DNA from: Halocaridina rubra | Lineage: Eukaryota > Arthropoda > Malacostraca > Decapoda > Atyidae | DNA length: 20,000 nt | Reading direction: 5' to 3' | Assembly (NCBI GenBank): GCA_037179515.1 | Contig: JAXCGZ010021078.1 | Location: 42,501-62,500, forward strand | Shown here: positions 10,201 through 20,000 of the stretch, piece by piece | Position numbering within the stretch: position 1 is the first letter of the stretch | How the letters are laid out: each line of letters opens with the position of its first letter | Program-made: the position numbers and the translations under genes | The notes under the pieces: generated by a model | Told to the model about the DNA's origin: nothing | Database searches by the model: none | The model's input: only the letters and a program-made list of their open reading frames with translations

Positions 10201-13200
10201 ATCCATCCCTGCTTAGAATACTGCTCACACATCTGGGGTGCTTCCTCATGTACTTATCTCCTTGATAGTGTTGAATCTAAGGCAGTCAGATTAATTAATA
10301 ATCCTTCTCTTCCTTCTGATCTGGATTCTCTCTCTCTTCGCCATAAGGTATCGTCCCTTTCTTCTTTCTTTTGCTACTTCTTCCATCGCTGCTCTGATGA
10401 GTTGGCTAGTTGCATCCCTCCCCCACTGCTGAGGCCATGTAACACTTTGTAGCTCACGGATTGGTCATTGCAGCGACTGCTTCTTCCCATCTACCTCCAG
10501 ACTCTGGAAATCTCTTCCTCCTTCTGTCTTCCCATTCTTCCTTCAAAAAGCGGATCTATCGTCATTTCAGGGCCTAATCCTCTATATCTCTAGGTCCTTC
10601 GACTGTCTTTTCAGTCTATCCTCTTCCTTTGTGTATCATTACCTCATCTCCGCCTTGTTCATAAGCTTTTTCTTTTCCTTCGTCTTGGTGTTTTCTCATG
10701 CCCGGGCCTTTATTGATGAGGGCAGTTTCTTCCCTGGCCCGGTGTCACACATAAAAAAAAATAAAGCTATCTATTTCATAGCACCTGGTGGGACTAAAGC
10801 ATTACCATTTTCATCTTCATACTCTATTATATTTTTATTCACAAGTAACACTTCACACTGATGTTCCTTGTATGATATGTATTGCAATCTCTTATTGGAA
10901 CGTAATCCTTTGTGATATACTTATGTTAAGAAAATAGACTATACATATTGGCATTACTTACAACCATTATATATACTGATGCTCTCAGACTGAGGTAGAT
11001 GAAGCTCTGTTGCAAACGGATTCACCAGAGGTGGCCACAAGTCTCATACTTGGCCGTCTGCATCCGTCTGCTGTACTGAATGCACCAAAACCATCCAGGC
11101 AGGAATCTCAGAATACAGAAACTACCAGCTCCACTTTAATTCAGGGACAGCAGTCTTCTGGCAAGCAAGGTATATCTGATGGGCAAGACACCTCAACGAT
11201 GGCATCTATTACTTTAAGCTTTGCATCGGTATCTGAAGGGTCAGAAGAAGGAGCTTTAGAAGAATCAGAAGATCTCTTAGATGTATATGAGGAAGACAAG
11301 TGCACAAGTTTTCCAAGTGATTTAGAGGCAGATGTACCAAGATTTGAGCGAGGAGATAGTCATAAGTATTCACCTAAGAGGCAGCTGCAAGAGAAAGCCA
11401 AGGCCAGCTTGAAGAATGCCATTGAAGCAGAATTGGAAGAAGGCCTCAAAAGTTCAAAAGAAAATTGCAAGAACAAAACTGCAGGCCTACAGCATGATTC
11501 AGGCCGAGGTACTAGTCATAGTGATTATCTTGATAATTACCTGGAGATTCTTACCAACAGGAGTGGTAGTAGCCACGGGGTACTCCCTGTAACAACATCG
11601 TCATTATCATCACATGAAGTAACACTCACAACTACATTTACTAATTCTGATGAAGGTTTGCCTATTCAAAAAATGCCAAACGTTACATCACCAATAAATT
11701 CAGTAAAAACTGATCCTTCAGTTACTTCTGCAGAAACGATTGAGACGAGCCCTGAAGACACTTTTGGAAGAACTTACACTATATCAAAAGATGATTCTCT
11801 TCCCCATTCTGGACAAACCTGTGAACAATTGGCAAGTAGAAATGAGAATCAGAACAAAGAAGGCAGTGTGGAAGTCAACAAGGAGAATGATTCTACTGCT
11901 GATGAAATTGAAGATTTTAGTAGTATTGAAAATGACTGGCAAAAAGAACTTTTGCTCAAACCTAGAGCATCTTCGGCTACACCTGAGCGTAAAGAGAGAA
12001 AGAGAAGCAGACCCCGTAGATGGTCATCCTGTCAGCCACTTGATCCAAGGCGAAGTGTTGGGAGCAAGTAAGTTTATTTCTGTTATTTGTCAGTAGTTTT
12101 TGTTTAAGACAGTAATCAAAGTTTAGAGCTTTTTTTATCACATCTACACAGAATCACAGGGAGGCCTCAAGTGCAAGCAAAGAAAGAGCCAGAAGTTGAG
12201 AATTGCAGGCAGTCTTGCCTGATTCTCACATTCTTCTTCCAATTGTTTTGCAGCAATAAAATATGTCCATAAAGAGAAACCGCCAAGCTTTTGAACTATT
12301 GTCTTTCATGAGGACATTATTTATTCCCCTCGAATCCCCTTAAAATTTTATAGTCAACTTATGTTTTTTAGTGTAATATGTATTGTAATGTGATAATATC
12401 AGATTATAGTTCTTGTGGATACTTTATATAAAATATTAATAATTTACCTTGAGAACATATTTGAAAGAAAATTGGAATTTCATTGTGATAATACCAGATT
12501 ATAGTTTTTGTGGATACTTTATATGAGATATTAATAATTTACCTTGAGAACATATTTGAAAGAAAATTGGAATATCTTTTTAAGTAATAATGTGTTTAAT
12601 CTAGAGTAATTACTGAAGATTATTCAGTACTGACGGTATAAAAAACTATTTAATGCTTATTGAAAGATGTTCTTATTTATGGTTTATGAAATATTGTAAT
12701 TTTTGTCTTTTATCTAATTCAGATTTATGGCATAAATTCCATTTCTAACTTTGCTGTTCCTGATATTCATATATGCATAAATGTAAGCATGTATAGTAGT
12801 TGGTATAAAAACTTACATTGACTAATATATGAATTATTGATATACATTTTACTCTATATTGCAGATATCTTGATAGCTATTTGGGAAAATTAACCGACGA
12901 TGCTTGGCTTCAGTATCCCACTCAGCTCTCAGACAGACGCATGATTTACCTGAGTTCTGATGAATATATCAATGCTATCAGACCAAAGCCTGCGCAGAAG
13001 CCCTCTGATCAGCACTTCACCAGCACCGATATGTCAGAGACTTCTGCCTCTGAAGAGAATAAAAACTTGCATACGTCATCAGAATCTCTACATAGTTCCA
13101 TTCCAGAGAGTACCGTACGAGAAACATATGCAGATAAAAATCAGAATTTTCCACTTGTTGGTAAGTGTGTGATAGAAGAGGCTGCCCTGAAGAATACTGT

Positions 13201-16200
13201 AACTCAAATGGAAGTGCCAGGTAATTATATGCAAGAGATGATTGTTGTGAATATAGAAAATAAACCATATGAAAACATTGATAACTTATCATTAGAAAAT
13301 CCAGCCATGTCTCTTTCATCTACATCTTTACCAAAAGAGCGTGTCAAAGTTGATAATATAGATTTTAGAGAAGAAATGACAGTGGCTGTAATGAGTACAA
13401 AGAAAATGGACGGTATCATGAGCAAGTCAGCATCCTTGGTTATGCCTCGCAGCCACTCGATGAGTTTGGAAGCAGACTCTTCTGTCAGTAAGCATGGTAA
13501 AGCTTGCACTAACAGAATGACTTCCTCTATGAATGATATGAAAATTGACGTACATTACCCCATAGAAGATGTGATCTTGAAGAGTAGAGATGGTATTTCA
13601 AATTTTGATCACCAAAAACATGCGAAGTTTGCTAATATGTATGGCAGCTTTACTAGTAATGATGAAATTCGAGTTACAAAGCTATCATGTAAAGAGGATG
13701 AAGAAGAAGATGGTCATGAAACCTCCTCTGAAGCAAGTAGTGAAACTGAACCTAGTACTATAGTATATGTCGAAGATTTCCAACCAGAATCTCCTGTTGA
13801 AGCAAAAACTTTGCTGTCTACAGAAAGTGAAGAACAGTCATTTTTAGTAGCAGAAAAGAGTGTGGCTGGAACAGTGGAAAATAACTCCATATATAGTGCT
13901 TCATGTGCCACGAAACTACTTAAGAAAGAAGTATCATTAAATGGTACTGAAGCCCTGGAAGCATTTAGTAAAGCAGCTATAGAACAAAGTAACCTAATTG
14001 ATCATAGCATACAGTTAGTGTCTTCTCAGAAATTAAATAAAATAAAACCAGAAAAAGACCTTAATTATGAGAATGAATATGGAACTAGAGAAATAAAGCA
14101 AAGATCTTATGAATATGTTACAGAAGGGTCGGATGAGGAAACATTGGTGGTGCAGGTAACTGTGAACAAAGGAAAGTCTCCTGATATTCATAAACCAGTA
14201 ACTAGCATTACTGTTACTGAACCCATTGATAGCAATGAATCTCCCAAAGGTGCAAAATGTAATATGAACTTGAATTTGAAGGAAATTGAATATTCTCAAG
14301 AGAAACTCGGTTGTAGTTTGGATGTATTCCCTGAACATATATCCAAGGATGCTATGGGACAAGTTTTATCTCTCTTAAAAGCAAAGCAGCAGCAAGAGTT
14401 GGAGGAATTAAAGGTGCGTCAAGAAAAAGAAACTCATCATATAATTGAAAAGCTACAGAGAGTTTCACCACAGCAACTACAGTCTTTTCTTACTGTTAGT
14501 ACTGTGAATGAGCGGCGTGCAAGCCCAGTCTCTCGTGGTCATGATAGAGTAGTGACCAATCAGAGTAGTCCTAACAAATCTGCTGCAGAATCAAATTCCT
14601 TTAGTGAAAGACTAGATGTGAAACGGCCTGCAAGAACAGTTAGTCCTCTAAGGTATGCGGAAAATCACCCTATTGTTGTTACAAGTGAAGACGAGATGAA
14701 AGGTGGGAAGACTCTTTGTGAAAATAAATATCAGATTACAGTGCCTTGTAATGCATACCAAGATGTTGCTTCAGGAGAATGTGTATTGCCGTCTTCACAT
14801 TCTCATACAGACTTTGTTAATTGTACTGATAGTCAGCCCTCTTCTCTTGCAGGCAGCTCTCACAGAGATCACTCACCACGCATTCCTAACACCACATATC
14901 TTGCTTCATCCATGTCATTGTCGTCTGAGAGCATGTTTTCCAGTGCACATTCTGCTGCACCTCCTGATTCTCTAAGTAGCAGTATGGATAGACGTGTTGA
15001 ATCACCAAAACCAAGACCATCAAACCATACAAACATCATGCCTTCTTATTTCAGGTATGAAGAAAATACAATATCTGCCAAAGTTGAGAAATATGACGAT
15101 TATAAGACACACAGCATTGAGCAGCAATCTTCCTATGTTGAAAGTGATTCCCGTCCACAAAGTTTACCTCAGAGTGCATCTTCACTTAGCAATTCTGGTT
15201 ACAGTGTTATTTGTTGTTCAGCACATATGAAAAACAACAATCCAGAAACTGTTGATGCTATAAGTTACATTAATGGTAACTGTTTGAGCTATGGTGATGG
15301 CAAGCAGTATTACAGACTTTTTACAGGTGATGATGAATGCACCACAACCAGCACTACCAAAGATAGCTCACAGGTTGTATCTTACCAGCCAAGAACCACG
15401 GAGACGGTTATGCAGCCAGGTCTTTTCAGAATTATTGGAAATGGTTCACGACCTACCAGTATAACAAGCTTGCTACAAGAACATCCAGATATGTTTGGTG
15501 AAGAAGTAATTGAAGTCAATTTACAACATGAAAGTGACTGGGCTCCAGCTCGGACAGAAAATCATGAACAACATGTCCATCCTGCGCCTCTTCATCAGCC
15601 TATGGCTGCAGCTGCTGAAACAGAAAGAGGGCTGGATATGGTTCCTGAGCGAGACAATGCTCCAAGTCACCGACTGGTCAGTGAGATGCAATCTAGTACA
15701 GTACTGTTGCAATTTTTCATTCCCTCTTGTAGGGATATAGATAATATAGAGGCTCCTCTACTCACGAACATTCACAGATACGAACAAAGACCTACCTATT
15801 ATCTACCCATGTATTAATATATGTATTACAGTACTGTACTGTATTATTACATTATTATTACTGTATGAAAATTCGTTATTACTGTACACTTTTATGTTTT
15901 ATTTAGTAGCTAAGTGTCTTTAGCCTAAGTACGGTACAGTACTGCATATGTATCTACTGTACAGTGCTTTGTTTTTTACCTAAGCACAACTTGCGAACAA
16001 TTCTACTTATGAAGAGACTTCTGGAACCTAACTCATTTGTAAGTTGGGAAGTGTCTGTATATACTGTACTGTATATAAAAATTAGTAGAACACAGTGTGA
16101 TAATATAATAAAAATAAAGTTGTGTTGGTATTGGTGGAATAATATTTCAAAAATGTCATTTTTGTTTTTCAGAGTGAGAACTGGATATTCATTCGAGGAA

Positions 16201-17642
16201 TAACGAAGTTACAAGCTAATGTGCGCAGATTTTTAACTCAGAGACTTTTGCGTACAAAATTTGTCCAAGAACAGCTCTCCACTTTATCTGAAATAGCAAA
16301 ATTAGCTCAACAGTTCCACAGAGACATTCTTACTGATAATATTCAAAAGGGAGATGTTGATTTCCACAAAACATTGTATAATCAGGTACATTATAATTTG
16401 CCTTGTTAATTTAGTGATGGCTTTTGTTTAATTACTTAATCTATTTATTGATGAAACTCTTAGCTCATTATCGTCAGAGATAATTAGAATTGGGCTTATT
16501 AGTATTATGAATCTGTAATCATCATTGTGATTAAGCCTGTTAAGCACACTATATTGGATTAGCAAGCTTTTGGACATATCTTGGAATAGATTTAAAACAA
16601 TCATATGATTTCAGGAGAGAATTGCTCGTGAAAGAATTCGTCGCGTATTTGTTGTTTTAAATGTCCAAGAGCAAATGGCACTTCTTCATCGTGACCAACA
16701 ACTTTGTCAGATTGAACAAGAAAGGAAGCGTTCAAGTGAAAATAGGACATCACCAGCCCACACGAGAAAAATTAGGTTTGTTTTTAAAATTTCCATCCAG
16801 AATTACACTTCATTAAACAGTATCGATGCGATCTTTACTAAGCTGTTTATCACTATTCATATAAATAAGATCCTCTGTACATTGGCTCAAGGAATGAAAA
16901 TACTTAGTCCACAATATGAACGTTGATTTGATAGGTAATGCAGAAGCTAAACTTATATAAATAATTGAGAACTGTCAACTTTTAGTGACATCAGAAGTGT
17001 CTCTCATTGTTGTATAAAATTTAGGTCATTCATACTATTTACACACAGAAAATATAGGGTTAATTTCTAGTTTTGAATAACCCAAATCATCAGAAAATTC
17101 ATAATTATTAATGTTTATTTTACAGAAATGTAGACAGTCGTCCTCAGCATTCTACAATTCCGACAAAGACAGGAAAGAAGACCTCACCCCCAGGCCCAAG
17201 ATTGCAACTTGAGAGTAAAACTCGCCCTGTATCTAGTTCAAATAAAGTGTCTGCATTAGTACAGCCAGCTCTTGTTCACCAACCACAGTCATATCACCAG
17301 ACTAGGGGAGCAGTTCGCCCTGATTACCGATTGTCTCCTCGTGGAAGTCGTTTACCAGTTCATGTGCCAAGATCATCATCAAATTTGGAACAAGGCACCC
17401 ACTCTCATTATTCACGTTCAGCTACACAGTCCACTCGGTCACCTTCTCAAGATTCCAGATCATCTCTTTCAAGCAGTAGTCGATCTGGCTCTCAGCCACC
17501 TAAAAGTAACAGCACTTCACTGTTATGTGGGAGAAATAATTCTCAACAATCTCCAAGGAGCACTGGAGGGAGAGGGGGAGCTGCAAACGCAGCTGGAACA
17601 ACAAGAACCTGCACTATAAAAAATCCTACAAATAGAGGTTAG
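7161..17642 (+). CDS. CCP110: CP110 centriolar coiled-coil protein homologue, complete spliced CDS (8 exons, about 1780 aa)
   Basis: CP110 caps the distal ends of centrioles together with CEP97, limits centriole length and blocks premature ciliogenesis. The coding exons are 7161-7205, 7805-7972, about 8252-8599, 10989-12067, 12865-15676, 16173-16385, 16615-16775 and 17126-17642; every chosen junction is GT-AG and keeps frame. Family features in order are an N-terminal SLIRIRGRTILSP motif with a basic helix after it (residues 1-45), a basic RSRP patch (526-529), a coiled coil (about 1046-1078), an IQ-like FLTQRLL segment (1497-1510), LLHRD (about 1578-1582) and a basic Ser/Pro-rich tail. The middle is acidic, Ser/Thr-rich and probably disordered. 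The start is the first ATG after two in-frame TAA codons, with A at -3. It is much longer than vertebrate CP110 (about 1000 aa), mainly in the middle. The start of exon 3 and the end of exon 5 are the least certain joins. Confidence 0.85.
7206..7804 (+). other. CP110 intron 1
   Basis: A 599-bp GT-AG intron, AT-rich, from GTAAGT at 7206 to TTTTCAG at 7804. No repeat or embedded gene is recognised. Confidence 0.75.
7805..7972 (+). CDS. CCP110: CP110 coding exon 2 (N-terminal basic helix)
   Basis: Fifty-six codons between a TTTTCAG acceptor and a GTAAGA donor, phase 0 at both ends. It begins LNEEQRAEARALREKAVLYQ and continues as an amphipathic Arg/Glu/Leu helix, likely a short coiled coil. This corresponds to the helix that follows ILSPLL in vertebrate CP110. 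A Gln-rich run (QQQQQ) and a basic end follow. Confidence 0.85.
8041..8108. repeat. 34-bp tandem duplication in intron 2
   Basis: Two diverged copies (8041-8074 and 8075-8108) share AATGTCC, then GAAATATATGTTC at the same offset. They lie inside the short intron between CP110 exons 2 and 3. Confidence 0.7.
8252..8599 (+). CDS. CCP110: CP110 coding exon 3 (Ser-rich linker)
   Basis: The open frame ends at a strong donor, CTG|GTGAGT, at 8600 in phase 0. The start is less clear. The acceptor ATTACAG ending at 8251 keeps the phase required by exon 2 and is chosen. CAGAG ending at 8206 is also in phase, giving 15 more residues. The better-looking CCACAG at 8175 is out of phase and would need an extra unseen exon. 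The product from 8252 is polar and Ser/Asn/Thr-rich (ETSEDGLDNY..., SSSSAPSSQGSGGE) with no recognised domain. Confidence 0.7.
8665..10765 (+). mobile_element. Degenerate non-LTR retrotransposon (Jockey/I-like RT) in CP110 intron 3, split by a MITE
   Basis: Pieces of a reverse transcriptase run in order on the plus strand. They are SSRKVHKVLRSLKTNKASSHDGIP (shown in part: LKTNKASSHDGIP, 8814-8856), PVPKKGDCSIPSNYQSIALTSS (SNYQSIALTS near 9007-9035), SDHQYDFCKASSTGDLLSYL (9105-9160), VLDISKALDRVWHK (9217-9257) and a GVPQGSV motif (about 9708-9730). The palm box normally FADD reads FSDN (about 9799-9810). The thumb follows as YKGLIHPCLEYCSHIWGASS (10188-10247). The C-terminal part ends in an A-rich tail at 10751-10765. 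Frameshifts, stops and the altered active site show it is dead. The 5' part with endonuclease is missing. The MITE at 9374-9683 interrupts it. Confidence 0.88.
9374..9683. mobile_element. hAT-superfamily MITE, 310 bp, with 8-bp target duplication
   Basis: The left end reads CAGGGGTTGGCAACCT and the right end, reverse-complemented, reads CAGGGGTCGGCAACCT: a 16-bp terminal inverted repeat with one mismatch. The flanks carry ATCTAGCC (9366-9373) and ATCTAACC (9684-9691), an 8-bp target duplication with one difference. Terminal CAGGGGT...GGCAACC and 8-bp duplications are classic for hAT transposons. There is no transposase frame, so it is non-autonomous. Removing the element and one duplicate brings the surrounding LINE frame back into register at its GVPQGS motif, which confirms the boundaries. 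Confidence 0.92.
10766..10988 (+). other. Remainder of CP110 intron 3
   Basis: AT-rich sequence after the LINE tail, ending in the acceptor GCTCTCAG at 10988. Nothing else is recognised. Confidence 0.6.
10989..12067 (+). CDS. CCP110: CP110 coding exon 4 (acidic region, KEN motifs, RSRP patch)
   Basis: It opens TEVDEALLQTDSPEVA after a CTCTCAG acceptor and ends at AGCAA|GTAAGT, phase 2. It encodes residues 188-546 plus two bases of residue 547. The centre is acidic and Ser-rich with helical stretches (about residues 320-345). Two KEN tripeptides occur at residues 344-346 and 485-487. The C-terminal part has a basic run, ERKERKRSRPRRWSS (520-534), resembling the RRRSRPSS patch of vertebrate CP110. 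Confidence 0.9.
12385..12576. repeat. 95-bp tandem duplication in CP110 intron 4
   Basis: Two head-to-tail copies (about 12390-12484 and 12485-12574) share GATTATAGTT, TGTGGATACTTTATAT and ATTAATAATTTACCTTGAGA. Only a handful of mismatches separate them, so the duplication looks fairly recent. It lies in the 797-bp intron 12068-12864, which otherwise shows nothing recognisable. Confidence 0.9.
12865..15676 (+). CDS. CCP110: CP110 coding exon 5 (very large, disordered middle with coiled coil)
   Basis: After a TATATTGCAG acceptor it completes the split Lys codon and reads YLDSYLGKLTDDAWLQYPTQ. The frame then stays open for over 2.8 kb (residues 548-1484). Most of it is Ser/Glu/Thr-rich and likely disordered. 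The one structured segment is a coiled coil, QVLSLLKAKQQQELEELKVR onwards (1046-1078), corresponding to the Glu/Gln-rich coiled coil of vertebrate CP110. The end is placed at CTG|GTCAGT (15677), because it is phase 0 as the next exon requires and lies before repeat-like DNA. GTGAGA at 15681 looks stronger but is out of phase. If unspliced, the frame runs on to a stop at 15815-15817. Confidence 0.85.
15677..16172 (+). other. CP110 intron 5, largely repeat-derived
   Basis: A 496-bp intron that ends with a TTTTTGTTTTTCAG acceptor at 16172. It contains several palindromic TACAGTAC/GTACTGTA words (for example 15822-15843 and 15932-15945) and the repeat at about 15750-16060. Confidence 0.6.
15750..16060. 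repeat. Mariner-like interspersed repeat in intron 5
   Basis: The left part contains CTCACGAACATTCACAGATA and the right part GCGAACAATTCTACTTATGA. It ends TCATTTGTAAGTTGGGAAGTGTCTGTA. The paired 'ACTTACGAAC'-type words in opposite halves and the TACAGAC terminus resemble crustacean Tc1/mariner-derived repeats. No transposase is present. The exact ends and the family are inferred. Confidence 0.4.
16173..16385 (+). CDS. CCP110: CP110 coding exon 6 (IQ-like, conserved C-terminal domain)
   Basis: Seventy-one codons, phase 0 at both ends (acceptor TTTTTCAG, donor CAG|GTACAT). It begins SENWIFIRGITKLQANVRRF and continues LTQRLLRTKFVQEQLSTLSE. LQANVRRFLTQR approximates an IQ motif, and FLTQRLL closely matches the FLTRRL segment of vertebrate CP110, whose C-terminal region binds calmodulin. 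This exon, with the next, is the best evidence for the family. Confidence 0.93.
16615..16775 (+). CDS. CCP110: CP110 coding exon 7 (LLHRD motif)
   Basis: After the acceptor GATTTCAG it reads ERIARERIRRVFVVLNVQEQ, then MALLHRDQQL. This parallels the helical FFVMD..ERMSILHHDRE stretch of vertebrate CP110. It ends ATTAG|GTTTGT in phase 2, with a basic end (HTRKIR). Confidence 0.93.
16776..17125 (+). other. CP110 intron 7
   Basis: A 350-bp AT-rich GT-AG intron, GTTTGT to TTTTACAG. Reading through from exon 7 gives a stop at 16924. No repeat is recognised. Confidence 0.7.
17126..17642 (+). CDS. CCP110: CP110 coding exon 8 (basic Ser/Pro-rich C-terminal tail)
   Basis: The first base completes the split Arg codon; then NVDSRPQHSTIPTKTGKKTS opens a tail rich in Ser, Arg, Pro and Gln, ending RTCTIKNPTNRG and TAG at 17640-17642. 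The segment RGSRLPVHVPRSS (about 17340-17378) resembles the basic RVPVRVP-type tail of vertebrate CP110. A donor-like GTTAGT at 17638 overlaps the stop. If used with the acceptor at 18300 the protein would still end Gly-stop. Confidence 0.85.
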
Positions 17643-17646
17643 TTGT

Positions 17647-20000
<2,354 letters not shown>

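Noticed and set aside
14033..14362. Minus-strand open frames opposite CP110 exon 5
   Set aside because: They are shadows of the coding strand, with no family resemblance or splice support.

Overview
Eukaryotic genomic DNA, most likely from an arthropod and probably a decapod crustacean. The evidence is split genes with GT-AG introns, very long (CT)n, (TA)n and (TTA)n arrays, several decayed non-LTR retrotransposons of types common in crustaceans, a hAT-type MITE, and Tc1/mariner-like repeat ends. Nothing bacterial or viral was seen. The species cannot be fixed from the sequence alone.

The one clear host gene is a plus-strand homologue of centriolar coiled-coil protein CP110 (CCP110). It can be assembled as eight coding exons: 7161-7205, 7805-7972, about 8252-8599, 10989-12067, 12865-15676, 16173-16385, 16615-16775 and 17126-17642. 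All proposed junctions keep frame and predict about 1780 residues. The N-terminal motif (SLIR..G..ILSP), the basic RSRP patch, a coiled coil, and the C-terminal IQ-like/FLTQRLL and LLHRD segments all match the CP110 family. At the far left, a minus-strand first coding exon (162 down to 75) appears to start a head-to-head neighbour of unknown identity.

Layout: 1-343 is the minus-strand first exon and a putative divergent promoter. 344-2402 holds simple repeats around a minus-strand CR1/L2-like LINE fragment. 2403-7160 is an AT-rich stretch, probably 5' intron or UTR of CP110, with a decayed LINE at about 5780-6640. 7161-17642 is CP110. Intron 3 carries a LINE (about 8665-10765) that itself contains a 310-bp hAT MITE with an 8-bp target duplication. 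Intron 4 has a 95-bp tandem duplication, and intron 5 has a mariner-like repeat. 17649-20000 is a 0.4-kb (CT)n array followed by two long (TA)n arrays, each ending at a TACAGT mariner-like terminus.

The best leads are a possible in-frame exitron in the giant CP110 exon that would remove the coiled coil, the divergent CP110 partner gene, the nested transposon insertion, and the repeated junction of (TA)n arrays with mariner-like ends.
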